A stretch of DNA of 23,404 nucleotides from Kosmotogaceae bacterium UBA1373 (GTDB lineage: Bacteria > Thermotogota > Thermotogae > Petrotogales > Kosmotogaceae), in the NCBI GenBank assembly GCA_002305955.1, contig DBRH01000042.1, forward strand, positions 1-23,404, in the 5' to 3' direction. The notes beneath the pieces were generated by a model. The model saw only the letters and a list, made by a program, of their open reading frames with translations, searched no databases and was not told the DNA's origin. The translations under genes and the position numbers were made by a program. Shown piece by piece: positions 15,841 to 23,404 of this stretch. The first letter of the stretch is position 1, and each line of letters starts with the position of its first letter.

Positions 15841-16542
15841 ATGTATAAAAGAGTTCTTCTAAAACTCAGCGGGGAAGTTTTGAGCGGCGAAGGCGGAAGG
15901 GGATTCGACGAAGCGTCCGTAAACTATCTACTCGAAGAGATTCTTCCGGTAATTCGAACTGGCACACAGCTGGCGATAGTTATAGGTGCCGGGAACCTTG
16001 TGAGAGGCAGAGAACTGAGGAATTTGAGAAATTCAAGGGCCGACGAGCTCGGAATGCTCGGGACCGTTATGAATGCAGTTTATCTAAAGGAAATTCTCAG
16101 CGAGGCAGGGGTGAAGGCCGTCGCAATCTCCTCGATTGTGAAGTTGCCTTCTCTAGACGATCACAAGTACGATCGCATCGAGAAATCGCTGGAGAGCGGA
16201 GAGGTCGTTATATTCGGCGGAGGTACTTATCTTCCCTTTTTCACAACTGACACGGCGGCCGCCGTCAGAGCGGTCGAAATAGGTTCGGACGTTATCATAA
16301 AAGGCACCAAAGTCGATGGCGTTTACGATAAAGACCCGAAGAAAAACGATAATGCCGCAAAGATAGACAGAACAACCTTCGCCAGCGCTATTGAAAATAA
16401 TATCGAGGTTATGGACCGTGAAGCGTTTTCTATCTGTCAGAGATACGCTGTACCGGTAATAGTTATAGATTTCTTCAAGAAGGGAAATCTTTTGAATGCT
16501 ATAATGGGCGAGAAGATAGGCACACTTGTAATTCCCGATTGA
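15841..16542 (+). CDS. pyrH: Uridylate kinase
   Basis: Bacterial UMP kinase of the amino-acid kinase superfamily (UMP to UDP with ATP), a hexamer usually controlled by GTP and UTP. The 233 residues contain KLSGE (8-12), GAGNLVRG (49-56), the UMP-binding RADELGMLGTVMNA (66-79), FTTDTAAAVRAVEIG and the nucleotide-binding KGTKVDGVYDKDP. ATG 15841 is chosen over in-frame GTG 15835, since GGAGG (15831-15835) serves as its ribosome-binding site. The stop is 13 bp from eno, suggesting a two-gene transcript. The common neighbours rpsB and frr are absent. Confidence 0.97.
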   Translation: MYKRVLLKLSGEVLSGEGGRGFDEASVNYLLEEILPVIRTGTQLAIVIGAGNLVRGRELRNLRNSRADELGMLGTVMNAVYLKEILSEAGVKAVAISSIVKLPSLDDHKYDRIEKSLESGEVVIFGGGTYLPFFTTDTAAAVRAVEIGSDVIIKGTKVDGVYDKDPKKNDNAAKIDRTTFASAIENNIEVMDREAFSICQRYAVPVIVIDFFKKGNLLNAIMGEKIGTLVIPD

Positions 16543-16555
16543 TGGAGGTGATGAA

Positions 16556-17839
16556 ATGTACGCACAGATAGTTGACCTGGTTGCTCGTGAGGTTCTTGAT
16601 TCGAGGGGAACACCTACGGTCGAGGCCGAAGTCTGGCTGGACGATGGCGGTCACGGAAGGGCTATAGTACCTTCTGGGGCTTCTACGGGTAAGTTCGAGG
16701 CGCTAGAGCTTCGTGATGGAGATAAGAAGAGGTTTCTTGGAAAAGGTACTCTGAAGGCTGTGGAGAACATAAATGAAGTGATCGCTCCCGAAATAGTCGG
16801 TCTGAACGCTTTCGATCAGACTGCCATCGACGATTCGCTGTTGAAGCTTGACGGTACAAAAAACAAGGACAAACTCGGTGCGAACGCGATACTCGCCGTA
16901 TCGATGGCGGTTGCAAGAGCCGCGGCCGACAGCATAGATACCCCGCTCTACAAGTATCTTGGAGGAACCAACGCAAAAGTCCTCCCGGTTCCCTTCATGA
17001 ACATAGTGAACGGCGGAAAACACGCCGACAACAACCTGGATATCCAGGAGTTCATGATAGTGCCGGCCGGATTCAAGCATTTCAGAGATGCTCTGAGGGC
17101 CGGAGTCGAGGTCTTCCATCACCTTAAAAAACTCCTGAAAGACGGTGGACACGTTACCGCAGTCGGCGACGAGGGCGGTTTCGCTCCCAGCTTCGAGAGC
17201 AACGAAGAAGCAATAAAGTATATAATAAACGCCGTCGAGTCGGCCGGCTACAAGCCGGGGGAAGAGATCTTTATAGCCCTGGACTGTGCGGCCAGCGAGT
17301 TTTTCAACGAAGAGAAAGGTCTGTACACCATAGATGGCAAGGAACTCACTCCCGACCAGCTTATCGATTACTACGTCGATCTGACCGAGAGATACCCGAT
17401 AGTCACCATAGAGGATCCCTTCAACGAAGAAGACTGGGAAGCTTTCTCGAAGCTCTCGGAAAGGGTTGGAGGCAAAGTCCAGATCGTCGGTGACGACCTT
17501 TACGTGACGAACATAGAGAGACTGAGAAAGGGAGTTGAAGAGAGGGCCTCCAACTCGATTCTGATAAAGCTGAACCAGATAGGTTCGGTCACCGAGACCC
17601 TCGACACCATTGAGTACGCCCAAAAGCACGGTATGACCTGTGTGATTTCCCACAGATCCGGCGAAACCGAAGACACGTTCATTGCTCACCTCGCCGTGGC
17701 TACGAACGCGGGGATGATCAAGACTGGCTCGGCGTCCAGAACCGATAGGATCGCCAAGTATAACGAGCTTCTGAGAATAGAAGAAGAGCTTGGCGAACAG
17801 GCAGAGTACAGAGGACTTTCTTCTTTCTACAATCTCTGA
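16556..17839 (+). CDS. eno: Enolase (phosphopyruvate hydratase)
   Basis: Converts 2-phosphoglycerate to phosphoenolpyruvate in glycolysis. The 427 residues are complete, with catalytic loop GASTGKFEALELRD (41-54), catalytic Glu206 in VGDEGGFAPS, magnesium ligands D243, E286 and D313, and catalytic Lys338 in the signature ILIKLNQIGSVTET. SHRSGETED (365-373) and Lys389 in MIKTGSASR are also present. GGAGGTGAT lies just before the ATG. It is cotranscribed with pyrH by spacing and ends at a terminator-like hairpin. Length and every active-site residue checked are normal. Confidence 0.98.
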   Translation: MYAQIVDLVAREVLDSRGTPTVEAEVWLDDGGHGRAIVPSGASTGKFEALELRDGDKKRFLGKGTLKAVENINEVIAPEIVGLNAFDQTAIDDSLLKLDGTKNKDKLGANAILAVSMAVARAAADSIDTPLYKYLGGTNAKVLPVPFMNIVNGGKHADNNLDIQEFMIVPAGFKHFRDALRAGVEVFHHLKKLLKDGGHVTAVGDEGGFAPSFESNEEAIKYIINAVESAGYKPGEEIFIALDCAASEFFNEEKGLYTIDGKELTPDQLIDYYVDLTERYPIVTIEDPFNEEDWEAFSKLSERVGGKVQIVGDDLYVTNIERLRKGVEERASNSILIKLNQIGSVTETLDTIEYAQKHGMTCVISHRSGETEDTFIAHLAVATNAGMIKTGSASRTDRIAKYNELLRIEEELGEQAEYRGLSSFYNL

Positions 17840-17851
17840 GAATTTTTTCGG

Positions 17852-17883
17852 GGCGCGGGGATTCTCCGATTCCCGCGCCTTTT
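17852..17883 (+). terminator. Terminator-like hairpin after eno
   Basis: A GC-rich 10-bp stem with one G-T pair (17852-17861 with 17870-17879, core GGCGCGGG/CCCGCGCC) is followed by only four Ts. The short T-run, and the sdaAB ribosome-binding site a few bases on with no clear promoter between, suggest incomplete termination, with some read-through into sdaAB. Confidence 0.65.
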
Positions 17884-17900
17884 GCACGGAGGTAAGAGAG

Positions 17901-18566
17901 ATGTTACTGGATATAATAGGACCTGTGATAGTTGGACCTTCGAGTTCCCACACGGCCGGTATGGCGAGGCTGGGAAGAGCCTTCAGGTCGCTTTTGAATG
18001 GAAGGCCGGACGATGTCAAATTTCTTCTCAACTCCCCCCTCTTCGCCACCCACAGAGGCCACGGAACGGACAGGGCTCTGGTTGGAGGAGTGCTTGGCAT
18101 GAAAGAATCCGATCCCTCTCTCAAGCAGGCTCTGGAGATGGCCGTGCAGAGCGGTATGTCTTTTAGCTTCGAGGAGGTCGATATGCCTGAAGCTCACCCG
18201 AACACGGTAAAAATAACCGGACAGAACTCCGATAGATTTCTCAGTATCACGGGAGCCTCCATTGGAGGTGGAGAGATCAGGATAACATCGATAGATGACT
18301 TTGAGACCGGCGTGAACGGAAAGTATCCCTCGCTTATACTCATAAACGCCGATGTTCCCGGCGCTCTGGCTCAGATAGTGCGACTGGTGTCGGCGAGCGA
18401 TATTAACATAAGCAATCTGTTGCTGTCCAGGGTGGATCCGTACAGGCGAGAGGCTCTCTGTGTTATTGAGCTCGACGATGAGCCAGATCAAGACCTGATT
18501 GTAGAAATAAAAAAACTGAAGGTAGTGAGAAGAGTCTCTTACCTTGAGAAGCTGGATGTAGTATGA
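17901..18566 (+). CDS. sdaAB: L-serine dehydratase, iron-sulfur type, beta subunit
   Basis: One subunit of the oxygen-sensitive enzyme that converts L-serine to pyruvate and ammonia. The 221 residues begin with LDIIGPVIVGPSSSHTAGMAR, the beta-domain hallmark. The HRGHGTDRALVGGVLGM segment and an IGGGEIRI strand follow. A C-terminal ACT domain (about 140-221, PSLILINADVPGALAQI...) is the probable serine-responsive part. The frame is open to 17790 inside eno, but ATG 17901 is chosen for its GGAGGTAAGAG site and family N-terminus. Its stop overlaps the sdaAA start (ATGATGA), so the two subunits are coupled. Confidence 0.95.
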   Translation: MLLDIIGPVIVGPSSSHTAGMARLGRAFRSLLNGRPDDVKFLLNSPLFATHRGHGTDRALVGGVLGMKESDPSLKQALEMAVQSGMSFSFEEVDMPEAHPNTVKITGQNSDRFLSITGASIGGGEIRITSIDDFETGVNGKYPSLILINADVPGALAQIVRLVSASDINISNLLLSRVDPYRREALCVIELDDEPDQDLIVEIKKLKVVRRVSYLEKLDVV

Positions 18567-19438
18567 TGACCTTCGAAGACCTTGTGAATACATCTAAAAC
18601 CTCGAAAACTCCACTTCACGAAGTGGTTTGCGAATGGTACATGATGAACACCGGCGATGATCCCCAAAACGCCTTGAAGACATCGTTAAGACTGACAAAT
18701 GAGATGTTCAACTCCTTCGAGGCCAGAAAATCTAATCCTTCTAAATCTCTGACAGGATGGGTCGGAGAAAACGACCAGAAAGTCAGGAACTCCAGTCCTT
18801 TTCTGCTAAGCCAGATCGTTTACTCTGGTATAGAGGTCGCCCTGTCTATGGCCGAGCACAATGCGAGCATGGGAAAGATCGTGGCCTGCCCGACGGCAGG
18901 TGCGTGTGGAGTCGTTCCCGGAGCGTTGATCTCCATGCACAAAAACCTTGGAAAGAGTGTGGAGGAGTTATCTCACTCTTTGCTGGTGGCCGGCGCGGTT
19001 GGAGAGAGAATAAGGAGAAAGGCATCGATCTCCGGTGCTGTGTCGGGTTGTCAGGCCGAAATTGGAACGGCGACTGCCATGGCGTCGGCTGCAATAGTGT
19101 ACGCGGTGAGCCCGGAAAATTACGAAGCCCTTGTTTCTGCACCGGCTCTGGCGTTGAAATCGCTGCTTGGACTGGTGTGCGATCCGGTCGGCGGCTTTGT
19201 AGAAATTCCCTGCGTCAAGAGAAACGCTTTCGGAGTATCTACGGCCTTCACGGCGGCTGAGCTCGCTTTGGCCGGCATAGAATCGGTTATACCGTTTGAA
19301 GAAGTGGCCGAATCTCTCGGCAGGGTGGGAAGGAGACTTCCCGAAGAGCTCAAAGAGACCGGCAAAGGCGGTATAGCTGTCACTCAAACGGCACGGGACA
19401 TGCTGGCAAAGTTCCTGGGTGTTGACAGAAGAAGATAA
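18563..19438 (+). CDS. sdaAA: L-serine dehydratase, iron-sulfur type, alpha subunit
   Basis: The catalytic subunit carrying the [4Fe-4S] cluster that activates the serine hydroxyl. The 291 residues include AEHNASMGKIVACPTAGACGVVPG (97-120) and the three family cluster cysteines: C163 (SGCQAEIG), C206 (LVCDPVGG) and C217 (EIPCVKRN). Two further cysteines (C109, C115) sit in the PTAG loop. Two in-frame ATGs (18563 and 18566) are possible; the first gives a 4-bp overlap with sdaAB. There is little ribosome-binding sequence, so translation probably depends on sdaAB. The 3' end contains the -35 of the rpsO promoter. No terminator is visible after it. Confidence 0.95.
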   Translation: MMTFEDLVNTSKTSKTPLHEVVCEWYMMNTGDDPQNALKTSLRLTNEMFNSFEARKSNPSKSLTGWVGENDQKVRNSSPFLLSQIVYSGIEVALSMAEHNASMGKIVACPTAGACGVVPGALISMHKNLGKSVEELSHSLLVAGAVGERIRRKASISGAVSGCQAEIGTATAMASAAIVYAVSPENYEALVSAPALALKSLLGLVCDPVGGFVEIPCVKRNAFGVSTAFTAAELALAGIESVIPFEEVAESLGRVGRRLPEELKETGKGGIAVTQTARDMLAKFLGVDRRR

Positions 19439-19450
19439 TCGTTTTAGAAT
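19422..19450 (+). promoter_or_regulatory. rpsO promoter
   Basis: -35 TTGACA (19422-19427, inside the last codons of sdaAA), 17-bp spacer, -10 TAGAAT (19445-19450). This is one of the best matches in the window. It predicts a leader of about 60 nt before the S15 start. Confidence 0.8.
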
Positions 19451-19518
19451 TGCCTTGCCCTATTCCCGGTTCGAGGTATAGCCCTTTCCTGGATAGAGGA
19501 CTCATAAGGAGGAGAGAC

Positions 19519-19779
19519 ATGGAAATCAACAAGCAGGAACTTGTCAAGGAATTTCAAATCCACGACAACGACTCCGGTTCCACAGAAGTTCAGATAGCGA
19601 TCCTGACGGCCAGGATAAGACATCTCACCGAGCATCTAAAGAAGCACCCCAAGGACTTCCATACGAGAAGGGGACTGCTGAAACTCGTCGGAAGAAGAAG
19701 AAAGATGCTCAGATATATAAAGGCCAAGAAACCCGAAGTATATCTAGAGCTGATCAACAAGCTTGGATTGAGGGGTTGA
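19519..19779 (+). CDS. rpsO: 30S ribosomal protein S15
   Basis: A primary 16S rRNA-binding protein of the small-subunit platform. The 86 residues (family usually 88-89) contain the S15 signature: HDNDSGSTEVQIAILTARI (15-33), LTEHLKKHPKDFHTRRGLL (36-54) and GRRRKMLRYIKAK (58-70). ATG 19519 is preceded by AAGGAGGAG; the longer frame from 19450 starts within the promoter and is rejected. It is followed by a strong terminator and then pnp, the conserved rpsO-pnp order. The roughly 60-nt leader could hold an autoregulatory S15 site, as known in other bacteria, but no known structure can be assigned by eye. Confidence 0.97.
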   Translation: MEINKQELVKEFQIHDNDSGSTEVQIAILTARIRHLTEHLKKHPKDFHTRRGLLKLVGRRRKMLRYIKAKKPEVYLELINKLGLRG

Positions 19780-19799
19780 GAATACAACGAACTCAACAG

Positions 19800-19823
19800 G
19801 GAGCGGGTAACCGCTCCTTTTTT
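19800..19823 (+). terminator. Intrinsic terminator between rpsO and pnp
   Basis: A 7-bp perfect stem GGAGCGG (19800-19806) / CCGCTCC (19811-19817) with a GTAA loop is followed by six Ts (19818-19823). Its T-run overlaps the -35 of the pnp promoter. Confidence 0.9.
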
Positions 19824-19850
19824 GCGTGAATTTTATGCAACTGTTATAAT
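19822..19850 (+). promoter_or_regulatory. pnp promoter
   Basis: -35 TTGCGT (19822-19827, beginning in the terminator T-run), 17-bp spacer and a perfect -10 TATAAT (19845-19850) preceded by TGT, an extended -10. It lies 34 bp upstream of the pnp start codon. Confidence 0.7.
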
Positions 19851-19884
19851 TGAGTATTTGAGAATCGAAAAAGAGGTGTTGTTA

Positions 19885-22068
19885 GTGAGCTACAAACAAT
19901 GGGAGAGAGAGTTTTTTGGTCAGAAGCTGGTGATCGAAAACGGCAAGATGGCAAAACAGGCCCACGGGGCAATTTTGCTCAGATACGCCGATTCGGTACT
20001 GCTCACCACCGTTGATGGGAACGAAGAAGCGATGCCCGGAACGGATTTTTTGCCCCTGACTGTAGAGTATCAGGAAAAGTTTTACGCGGCTGGAAAGATT
20101 CCGGGAGGGTTTCTGAAAAGGGAGAACAGACCCAGCGACAACGCGGTTCTATCTGCGCGAATAATAGACAGACCTATCAGACCGCTGTTTCAAGACGGTA
20201 TGAGAAACGAGATACAGGTTATAGTCACCGTGCTTTCGGCCGATCCCGACAATCCACCGGATATCTGGGGAATAATGGGAGCATCGCTTGCGCTAAACCT
20301 TTCGGAGATACCCTTCGAAGGAGTAGTTGCCGGAGTTCAGGTTGGATATATCGATGGGAAGTACGTCATATTCCCATCGGCCGAAGAGCTTAAGCGATCG
20401 GAACTGGACATCGTGGTCGCGGGCACCAAACATGCCGTGACAATGGTCGAAGGCGAGGCGAAAGAAGTATCGGAAAAGATAATGGTCGGCGCGCTGGAAG
20501 CCGCGCATGAGGCGATAAAGTCTCTGGTGGTCTTCCAGGAGGAGATACTGGCTGAATTCGAAATCAAAAAATGGGAGCTGGAAATCCCGACCGCTCCGGA
20601 AGGTTTCGTCGAAGCCTTCGGGGAATTCGTAGATAGAGATAAACTGGCCGGGCTGATGCTTACACCCGGGAAACATGCCAAAGATAAAGCGTTGAAAGAA
20701 TACAGGGATCAACTCATCGAGGCCTTCGTCCAGAAGGTTAACGATCGCTGGTCAGAAGAAGAGATAATGGGAAACATCGGTTACCTGAAGGATTCCTATC
20801 ACGACGTGGAGAAAGAAGTGATGAGAAGAAGGATCGTTCAGGACGATGTGAGAATGGACGGGAGAAAGCACGACGAGGTCAGACCGATCACGATAGAGCT
20901 GGATCTCCTCCCAAGAGCCCACGGTTCGGCCCTCTTCACAAGAGGAGAGACACAGAGCCTTGGCATAGTAACCCTGGGAGCCACCATGGATGAACAGATA
21001 GTGGATACGATGTTCGAAGAGGGCTCGAAATCCTTCATGCTGCACTACAACTTCCCTCCCTTCAGTACCGGAGAAGTGAAAAGATTGAGAGGCCCTGGAA
21101 GGAGAGAGATAGGTCACGGTCATCTAGCCGAAAGATCTCTCAAGAACATTGTCCCCAAGGACGAAGACTTTCCTTACACGATCAGAGTCGTCTCGGAGAT
21201 CCTCGAATCCAACGGATCATCCTCGATGGCAACAGTCTGTTCGGGATCTCTGGCTCTCATGGCTGCAGGAGTACCGATGAAGAAACACGTTGCCGGGGTT
21301 GCAATGGGTATGATTCAGGAGCCAGATAAAACGGTGGTCCTGACCGATATACTTGGAAACGAAGATCATATGGGTGACATGGATTTCAAAGTCACCGGTA
21401 CCCGCGACGGTATTACGGCCTTTCAGATGGATGTAAAAGTATCTGGTGTTTCCGGAGATATAATGACGCAGGCCCTTGAACAGGCGAAAGTTGCGAGACT
21501 GAAAATCCTTGACCTTATGTACCGGGCGGTAGATACTCCTAGAACGACTGTGTCCGATTATGCACCGATCATCAAGACGATTGCGCTTCCTTATGAAAAG
21601 ATAGGCGAGATAATTGGCCCTGGTGGAAAGGTTATCAAGAAGCTTTCGAGCGATTACGACTCGACAATCTTCATAGACGACGAGAAGTCACTCGCGAAGA
21701 TCGTGGGGAACGACCACGCTAAACTCGAGAGACTCGAAAAAGTCATCGAGGCTATAATATCCGAGGCGAAACCCGGCCAGATATTCGAAGGAAAGATCAC
21801 GCGCGAAGAGGCTTATGGATTCTTTGTGGAACTCGCGCCGGGAAAGACGGGACTCCTGCACGTGTCGAAGATGGGTGAGAATTCGAAAGAATTCCTTAAA
21901 GCGCACAAATTAGGAGACATAATAAAGGTAGAAGTCTCGGGTATCGATCAGATGGGTAAGATAAGCCTGAAACTGGAAGGCGTCGAAGTGACCGAGGAAC
22001 AGAGAAGAGAGAGGAAACCCTATCCAAGAAACGAAGGTAGAAACAGAAACGAGCGAAACAGAAAGTAG
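19885..22068 (+). CDS. pnp: Polyribonucleotide nucleotidyltransferase (PNPase)
   Basis: A phosphorolytic 3'-5' exoribonuclease acting in mRNA decay, normally a trimer. The 727 residues follow the standard order: first RNase PH domain (about 10-140), helical linker (about 240-320), second RNase PH domain (about 325-555), KH domain with IGEIIGPGGKVIKK (573-586), and S1 domain (629-698). A basic tail rich in Arg and Asn follows. The catalytic aspartates in NEDHMGDMDFK (D494 and D500) are present, as is FTRGETQ. The GTG start at 19885 is chosen over the frame opening at TTG 19822 because SYKQWEREFFG is a family-like N-terminus and GAGGTG precedes it. A zinc peptidase gene follows ten bases on. 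Confidence 0.97.
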   Translation: MSYKQWEREFFGQKLVIENGKMAKQAHGAILLRYADSVLLTTVDGNEEAMPGTDFLPLTVEYQEKFYAAGKIPGGFLKRENRPSDNAVLSARIIDRPIRPLFQDGMRNEIQVIVTVLSADPDNPPDIWGIMGASLALNLSEIPFEGVVAGVQVGYIDGKYVIFPSAEELKRSELDIVVAGTKHAVTMVEGEAKEVSEKIMVGALEAAHEAIKSLVVFQEEILAEFEIKKWELEIPTAPEGFVEAFGEFVDRDKLAGLMLTPGKHAKDKALKEYRDQLIEAFVQKVNDRWSEEEIMGNIGYLKDSYHDVEKEVMRRRIVQDDVRMDGRKHDEVRPITIELDLLPRAHGSALFTRGETQSLGIVTLGATMDEQIVDTMFEEGSKSFMLHYNFPPFSTGEVKRLRGPGRREIGHGHLAERSLKNIVPKDEDFPYTIRVVSEILESNGSSSMATVCSGSLALMAAGVPMKKHVAGVAMGMIQEPDKTVVLTDILGNEDHMGDMDFKVTGTRDGITAFQMDVKVSGVSGDIMTQALEQAKVARLKILDLMYRAVDTPRTTVSDYAPIIKTIALPYEKIGEIIGPGGKVIKKLSSDYDSTIFIDDEKSLAKIVGNDHAKLERLEKVIEAIISEAKPGQIFEGKITREEAYGFFVELAPGKTGLLHVSKMGENSKEFLKAHKLGDIIKVEVSGIDQMGKISLKLEGVEVTEEQRRERKPYPRNEGRNRNERNRK

Positions 22069-22078
22069 GTAAGCGACA

Positions 22079-23353
22079 TTGAGCATTCTTTATAAGGAAC
22101 TTTCAAATAACGCTACTCTTGTCGGCGAAAGAAAAGAAGAAACCAGGACGGTTTCGATGGCTTTTGCGGTAAAAGTAGGATCCGCTGATGAGGATGATCC
22201 CATCAGCGGAGTTTCTCATTTCATAGAACACACTCTATTCAAGGGAACCAAAGACAGAAACGCATTCGAGATAAAGGAACCGATCGAGAGAATAGGTGGA
22301 AGTCTCAACGCCTATACCGGCAGGATATCTACGGTTTACTACGCGAAAGTTCCGGACACCTATTCGCACGAGGCGCTGGACATTCTTTTCGATCTTATAT
22401 CTTCTCCACGCTTCGAAGAAAGTGCGATAGAGTTGGAACGCGGAGTCATACTCGAAGAGATAGCTTCGGCCGAAGACGACCCTTACGACAGGATTTACGA
22501 CATGACGATCCAGAAAGTCTGGGACAGGGACTTCGGACGGCCTATACTCGGATACGACAGCACCGTCAAGGTTCTTACCAGAGAGGATATTTCGAATTTC
22601 TACGAACACAAATACATCGCCGACAGGGCGATCTTCGCGGTTACGGGCAACTACGGCGATTCTTTGATCGACAGAGCACAGGAGAAGCTTCTTTCTTTAC
22701 AGAAAAATAACAAAGAGACTTCCCCGACCAAATCTCCGGTGATTTCGAAGGAACCGCTCTGGATAGTGGAGAAAAGGAAGGATCTGCAGCAGGTCCACCT
22801 GCTTCTGACCAAAGGGGCACCGGGAAGAAGGAACAGGGACGATTTCGAAGCTTTCAAGGTGTTCAACATACTTTTCGGAAGCGGCATGAGCTCGATCCTG
22901 TTTCACAATATACGCGAGGAGCTCGGCATGGTTTACAACATAAATTCTGAGTTCGTCTCTTACACCGAATCCGGGGCCTTCATGATCAACGCCTCCACCA
23001 ATCCCAAAAACCTCGACGATCTGATTGGATCGCTCGAAAATGAACTCCACAGAATAGTAGAGAAGGGTGTCAGTCAGGCTCAGTTCAATTACGGAACCGA
23101 AAGGCTCAGGGGCAAGCTCCTGATGTCCACCGAAGGAACCCTCTCAACGCTGAGCCGCTTTCTGGACGACGTTGTTATATGCGGTCGGCCCGATTCGCTC
23201 GAGACTCTCATTGAAAAGATAGATGACCTCACAATCGAAGAGCTGAACAATATCGCCAGAAAATACCTGAGCGGTAGCTGGAACGTCTCCCTTCTGTTGC
23301 CGAAAAACATGCCAGACTCCTCTTTTGTAGCCAGACACGGCTTCTCAATCTGA
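22079..23353 (+). CDS. M16-family zinc peptidase (pitrilysin / mitochondrial processing peptidase-like)
   Basis: A 424-residue, two-half metallopeptidase of the short M16B type. The inverted zinc motif HFIEH (H47, E50, H51) is present, with the third ligand expected at E127 in ERGVILEEI, 76 residues later as in processing peptidases. The second half has the R/Y-type region around FGSGMSSILFHNIREELGMVYNINS. No signal peptide is seen, so it is probably cytoplasmic. The start is TTG 22079 with a poor ribosome-binding site (AGGTAAG overlapping the pnp stop), suggesting coupling to pnp. Bacillus keeps a relative (mlpA/ymxG) in the same neighbourhood after pnp. The substrate is unknown. Confidence 0.93.
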   Translation: MSILYKELSNNATLVGERKEETRTVSMAFAVKVGSADEDDPISGVSHFIEHTLFKGTKDRNAFEIKEPIERIGGSLNAYTGRISTVYYAKVPDTYSHEALDILFDLISSPRFEESAIELERGVILEEIASAEDDPYDRIYDMTIQKVWDRDFGRPILGYDSTVKVLTREDISNFYEHKYIADRAIFAVTGNYGDSLIDRAQEKLLSLQKNNKETSPTKSPVISKEPLWIVEKRKDLQQVHLLLTKGAPGRRNRDDFEAFKVFNILFGSGMSSILFHNIREELGMVYNINSEFVSYTESGAFMINASTNPKNLDDLIGSLENELHRIVEKGVSQAQFNYGTERLRGKLLMSTEGTLSTLSRFLDDVVICGRPDSLETLIEKIDDLTIEELNNIARKYLSGSWNVSLLLPKNMPDSSFVARHGFSI

Positions 23354-23404
23354 GAATGAATTCACTGACAGGGGGTAATCAGGAAACCAATCTGTAACTT
23401 GACA

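Noticed and set aside
16703..18124. A 473-codon open frame on the minus strand opposite eno and the start of sdaAB
   Set aside because: It is fully antisense to enolase, which has all its catalytic residues, and its translation shows no recognisable family. It arises from codon bias in the opposite strand.
19822..19884. TTG start of PNPase at 19822
   Set aside because: The TTG lies in the T-run of the rpsO terminator and forms part of the pnp -35 element, so it would not be transcribed from the pnp promoter.
23399..23404. Perfect TTGACA at the last six bases
   Set aside because: It could be a -35 box for the next gene, but the -10 would be outside the window, so it cannot be supported.
1..23404. 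Search for a novel defence, mobile or biosynthetic system
   Set aside because: Every sizeable gap is accounted for by core genes, promoters or terminators. No repeats with regular spacers, no transposase or integrase, and no cluster of unknown genes were found.

Overview
The window is an ordinary, densely packed chromosomal segment. The protein families, the many GTG and TTG starts, the purine-rich Shine-Dalgarno sites and the moderate GC content suggest a member of the Thermotogota, most likely a Kosmotogales or Mesotoga-like bacterium. That placement is inference from protein style and would need a search to confirm. I see no transposase, integrase, CRISPR array, toxin-antitoxin pair or defence cassette, and nothing that looks like an undescribed multi-gene system. 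The points worth a second look are details inside known families and in the regulatory DNA.

Layout. (1) 1-4066, plus strand: the 3' end of miaB, a 156-bp gap with a long inverted repeat, then tmcAL and priA, which overlap by one base. (2) 4093-10204, minus strand: a complete oppABCDF-type ABC importer. oppA is nearest the promoter, and a terminator hairpin lies between oppA and oppB. (3) 10328-10474, plus strand: tRNA-Val(GAC) with its own promoter, an encoded CCA end and a terminator. (4) 10464-11312, minus strand: a trimeric-type purine nucleoside phosphorylase, divergent from proS. (5) 11357-15104, plus strand: proS, ftsY, an Rrf2-family regulator with three cysteines, and coaD. (6) 15142-17883: tsf, a terminator, then pyrH and eno, ending in a terminator-like hairpin. 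(7) 17901-19438: sdaAB and sdaAA, the two subunits of iron-sulfur L-serine dehydratase. (8) 19422-23353: rpsO with a strong promoter, a terminator, then pnp and an M16 zinc peptidase, an order also found in Bacillus-type genomes.

The genes are mostly core functions. They cover tRNA modification (MiaB, TmcAL), replication restart (PriA), translation and protein targeting (ProRS, EF-Ts, S15, tRNA-Val, FtsY), RNA decay (PNPase), nucleotide and CoA metabolism (PyrH, PNP, CoaD), glycolysis (enolase), serine breakdown to pyruvate (SdaAB/SdaAA) and uptake of peptides or possibly oligosaccharides (Opp). Enolase supplies phosphoenolpyruvate and serine dehydratase supplies pyruvate, which, with Opp uptake, fits a fermentative heterotroph.

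Several true starts lie inside longer open frames: priA at 1787, proS at 11434, tsf at 15184, pyrH at 15841, sdaAB at 17901, rpsO at 19519 and pnp at 19885. They were chosen from ribosome-binding sites and family N-termini.
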